DNA of 64,000 nt, taken from contig CP114122.1 in NCBI GenBank assembly GCA_029959195.1, positions 806,001 to 870,000 on the forward strand, written 5' to 3'. Origin of the DNA: Dictyophora rubrovolvata. Lineage: Eukaryota > Basidiomycota > Agaricomycetes > Phallales > Phallaceae. The notes under the pieces were generated by a model. That model saw nothing but the letters and a program-made list of their open reading frames with translations. It ran no database searches and was not told the origin of the DNA. Position 1 is the first letter of the stretch; the number at the start of each line of letters is the position of its first letter. A program made the translations under genes and the position numbers. Below, one piece after another: positions 60,452 to 64,000 of this stretch.

Positions 60452-63211
60452 ATGCTTGCCGCCTACTCAACTCAATTTCACCCTGTGTACGCACGCCCTG
60501 TCGTATATAGCGTCCCGATTGCACGGCGTACACCGATTTACCAAGAACCGTACATGAATGCCGTGTCAGACGCAGAACTCTACTTCGCTCTCGAGCAATA
60601 TGCGGAGCAGCAGCGTGTCCTGGCTATGCGACAAGCTCAGCAGAAAGCAATTCTTCGAGAAGAATATCGTCAGAGACAGCTTCATGCCTTGCAGAACAAG
60701 TTTTATGGTCGTAGACTTGCTCGTGCTCCGGTCGTTGGTTACATTCAACTTGAAGCTCCCGGTCAAAGTCCTCCTTCATTACGGGAGGGATCTAACTCCG
60801 AAGTTATTTCCTTACCTGCACACGGTATCAATCTATATGAATCAGACTATGAAACGTTCAGAAGGCGCAAAGCGCAACAGGTGCGTGTGTTTATTCACTA
60901 ATTAATCAGATTATCTAATTTAGTCATGGTAGGCTCGGGCGGAATACTTAAACCAAGTTGAACAAGAAAAGAGGGTACGTATATGTCAGCACCCTCTGTA
61001 TTAATGTCCGCTTATGTGCTATTTTAGGCTTGTAATGAATGGGTCAAAGAACTGGCTGCTGCCATCGGACAAACACCCAGTAGCTTGCACGCTAGGTCCT
61101 TAAACCGCAACGTTAACGATAATGCTATACATGGTACGCCTGCCGAGGTACCATTAGTGAAACATGTGAAGACTCGGAGAATAGATGATAGCGACCGGCT
61201 TAGGAAAGCAGCTATTCACAATGCTCGTACTCGTGTCATAGAAGAATTGCAAGCTCTTGCCAACGAGGTGAATAGCTTTGAGTGTTTCACAAATATAGCT
61301 TTATCTTATATATTACAGTTTAACACAAAAGTCTCGAATCCTGCTGGCATGACAGATAAGGCTCCGACAGCTAGTCCCGTGTCCGTTCCCCAGAATCCTG
61401 TTAATAATACACCTGCTGATCCTATCGCACCTCTTAATGAGGACGTCCTCAAAGGTTCCGAACCACGTACGGAAGGTGTCAAATTGCGTCGTCGTCGCGA
61501 AATTGCAGCCCGTGCCATCCAGAAACATTGGCGTTTTCGTTTAGCCGAAATTGCTGCAGCAAAAGATGCTCTTAATACCATTAATGTTCTCCGTTCTCGC
61601 TTCGAATTCTTACAATCCTCGTTTGTCGCTCCAGAACACTTGGAATTCCGTGAAGATTCCGAGAAGCCGATTTTGCTCTTTTCTTCCGATAATGTACCAG
61701 TCAACACGTACACACACGAGCTGGACAGGTTACTATCTTTGGCTGATGGGGTTCCTAGCTCGGGCAACGAAAATGTTCGAAGTGCCCGGAGGGCTTTTGT
61801 CAAGTCAGTCGAGGAAGCTTTGGAGAAAGTGGAATCTTTGATCCAAGATATATGGAATCGACAAAGATCTGAAACTGTATCCGTTCCTATATCGGACCCC
61901 GAAAATGTTCCTATCGAATCCACCGTCGACGCCGCTCCCGACTTGGTTACTAGTGACATATCGGTTGACACCTCATCATCCATCGCACCTCCTGAAAGAA
62001 GTACAGATGGCCCGAACGCACCATCAATAATAATCAATGACGAGTTGTGTCTACAAGGGCCATCTTCTTCGAGTCAAGATGCTACCGCCATTACGATGTC
62101 GATGGGTGACGTGAACATTGCCAAGGTACCGGAAGCGGATATTGCCACTTCTCCTGTTCTGGCTGACGTTTCGCCCAATGCCCCGACTACTCAATCTTCT
62201 GAAGATGTTCGCCAATCGTCCGCGGAGGCTAACACTATTTCCATTTTTGTTCAAGACATTGAAACCCGTCAACCCTCGCATTCTTCCGATGCCTCAGATG
62301 ACGATCCGGATAGCAATTCTTATCCGACAGTCGCCGAATCTTTGTCTCACGTTGTATCAGAAGAATCCGAGATCTCCCTGTGTGCTGGAGCTGAAAAGAA
62401 CAATAACGATGCCTCTATTGGAGTCCACCACGTCTCCGCGCTCCAGACCATTGACACACCTGTCCTTGTGACTTTCGACTTAATTAACAAACCAAATCCC
62501 GATGAAGAAGTCGCAAATGATCACGCAAGATTAGAAGCTCAAAGAGGCGCGGACATCAACATCATTAGCACCATTAGCGGCAATGGTGCTTCTTCCCCGG
62601 CATGTGATTTAGACTCTATGACAGCCATTTCTGAGCCCTGCCAGTACCCTCAGACCAACAACATCCATGCCCATACCTCGTTGCTTTCCAGTGATAAGGT
62701 TGACTTTGTTTCCGAGTCAACACAGCCCACCCGAATGGAAATAAGTGGAGCTTCCAATCCAGTGGCTGAACCCGGCAAGAGTCGGAACGAGGACGTACAC
62801 TTGTTTGAGGCATTATCGTCGTCTGACAATGTCAAATTGACTTTAATATCGGAGGCCGTGAAAACGTCATCTAAACCGGATTTGAATGGGGCGTTAGACG
62901 CGGTGCAAAGCGTTCCGGTGGTGTCAAGCTCGCCATTTCCGCCGGATACACTACCAGAAACCATGTATGTTCCTCGTGAAAATGAAGATACGTCGACTTC
63001 TTCGGACCACCCTTTTGTTTCACAAAAGGTGGACGTGAATAATGAACAATTTGACGTTGTTTATCCTGATTCGTCGTCCGATAGTGATTGCATGGACGCG
63101 GACACACAACAGAACGTCGAGACTGCACGGTCCGAGTCTCCAGATCCAGACGTCGAGGTGCTTGAGGCGAAGAGTATTAGCGCTGGCTCAGATGAATATG
63201 AAATCGTCTGA
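60452..63211 (+). CDS. BAG-domain co-chaperone with IQ-like motif
   Basis: BAG domains bind the Hsp70 ATPase domain and promote nucleotide exchange. The start is MLAAYSTQFHPVYARPVVYS. A Gln/Arg-rich helical region (EQYAEQQRVLAMRQAQQKAI) and two short exons (ARAEYLNQVEQEKR; ACNEWVKELAAAIG) follow. Next comes an IQ-like AARAIQKHWRFRLAE helix leading into the BAG domain: FSSDNVPVNTYTHELDRLL, SLADGVPSSGNENVRSARRA and FVKSVEEALEKVESLIQDIW. The remaining 430 residues are acidic, Ser/Thr/Pro-rich and probably disordered, ending SAGSDEYEIV. Three introns are seen. The last, a 51-nt intron at 61268-61318, has no stop and keeps the frame. An earlier ATG at 60347 is less likely because the conserved N-terminal style begins at 60452. 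Confidence 0.87.
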
Positions 63212-63499
63212 GATAGTTTTCATTTCGCTTTTAGGTGGAGAGATATGTACCCATATATGCATCCATATTTTTAGTTCTATTTATATATGTATATTGTAAT
63301 AATTAAACAATAGATGAATGAGATCACTATGGCGAAGTAATTCGGTATAAATATCAAGCCGAAATAATATTTACCTCAGGAAACAAATACTCAAGTAACA
63401 CTTAACACTTTTCAAACGGAATAGACATCACATCATTTATTAACTGCGACTAATACATGACCGGTGCTCGCACAACCGATAACTCAAAAATACTTATTT

Positions 63500-63969
63500 T
63501 TAGAGGTTAAGAGGGGTGCATCCGAGGTTGATCTACAGAGTCATCAGCATTGTATTTTTTTCTTATAACAAAAAAAAAACATACCAAGCCTTGGAATTGT
63601 GCATCAGTGCAGCAGACGGCTTGTGAGCTGCAGGAAGCACCACCGCCAATGCCACTGAATCGATACGTTAATTAATGGTCTTTTACCTTACGAAATGAGG
63701 CTTACACAACGCTAATGGGGGTGCATCCAATACCGACTTGGCCGGTGACACCACCGAGGGAGATACCAAGCAAGCCCTCTAGCTCTTGAACAATCTCACT
63801 AGATGACTCTTGGACACTGTTGCAGCAAGTTTGCGAGCCTGTTTTCTCTGTGAGTATTTAGAAGGCTAAGAGAGAGGGAATCATTTATACCAGTGTTGCA
63901 TTGGGAAAGTGCTTGAGGAGCAGCAACGGCGAGGAGAGCAAGAGAGAGAGTAACGAAAACAGCCTTCAT
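63500..63969 (-). CDS. class I hydrophobin
   Basis: This is a secreted amphipathic coat protein of hyphae and fruiting structures that self-assembles at air-water interfaces. Four exons join to about 105 residues. The signal peptide is MKAVFVTLSLALLAVAAPQA. The eight cysteines follow in order as CNTEKTGSQTCC, then GIGCTPISVV, GASCSSQAVCC and LGCTPLNL at the end. Spacing is C-9-CC-32-C-13-C-5-CC-12-C-5, the class I pattern (the long C3-C4 gap and lack of class II regularity decide this). The first gap of 9 is one longer than the common 5-8. The start ATG is at 63969 and the stop at 63500. Only 31 bp of the upstream region are in the window. Confidence 0.93.
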
Positions 63970-64000
63970 TGTTGAGTTAGAAAGTGTAGTAGTTCGAATT

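Noticed and set aside
61306-62037. 243-codon minus-strand frame
   Set aside because: It is an antisense shadow of the BAG-domain gene, caused by codon bias; the plus strand carries the recognised domain.

Overview
The window is nuclear DNA of a filamentous basidiomycete, most likely an Agaricomycete. The evidence is many 45-60 nt GT-AG introns, a class I hydrophobin, several DUF6533/DUF6534 seven-helix membrane proteins (families expanded in mushroom-forming fungi), and a Plavaka-type DNA transposon. No species can be named from the sequence. Gene models were built by eye from reading frames, splice signals and family motifs, so exon ends are approximate.

The left part (1-26,800) is accessory and repeat-rich. 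A DUF6534 gene (5' truncated by the window) and a DUF6533 gene are followed by a candidate 11.6-kb DNA transposon at about 5080-16693. Its matching inverted ends enclose a decayed Plavaka transposase, two unrecognised genes, and a decayed intron-bearing Kin4-type protein kinase. After it come a DUF6534 gene on the minus strand and two DUF6533 genes that form a direct segmental duplication spaced about 3.6 kb apart.

The right part (26,770-64,000) is conserved host sequence. In order it holds: a mitochondrial D-2-hydroxyglutarate/D-lactate dehydrogenase (-), a CofD/YvcK-family protein (+), a Clr4/DIM-5-like histone H3K9 methyltransferase (-), a small unknown protein (+), a mitochondrial carrier-type protein (+), a bHLH transcription factor (-), the RNA polymerase III factor BRF1 (+), isoprenylcysteine carboxyl methyltransferase (+), two paralogous monocarboxylate-type MFS transporters (-), a Sam50-type outer-membrane beta-barrel assembly protein (-), a BCS1-type AAA ATPase (-), a BAG-domain co-chaperone (+) and a class I hydrophobin (-).

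The conserved genes mostly act separately and show no sign of a biosynthetic cluster. Several are mitochondrial: the dehydrogenase, the carrier, Sam50 and BCS1. The most unusual object is the transposon that appears to have captured a kinase gene. I saw no retroviral, LTR, Polinton or CRISPR-like structure, and no convincing tRNA or rRNA.
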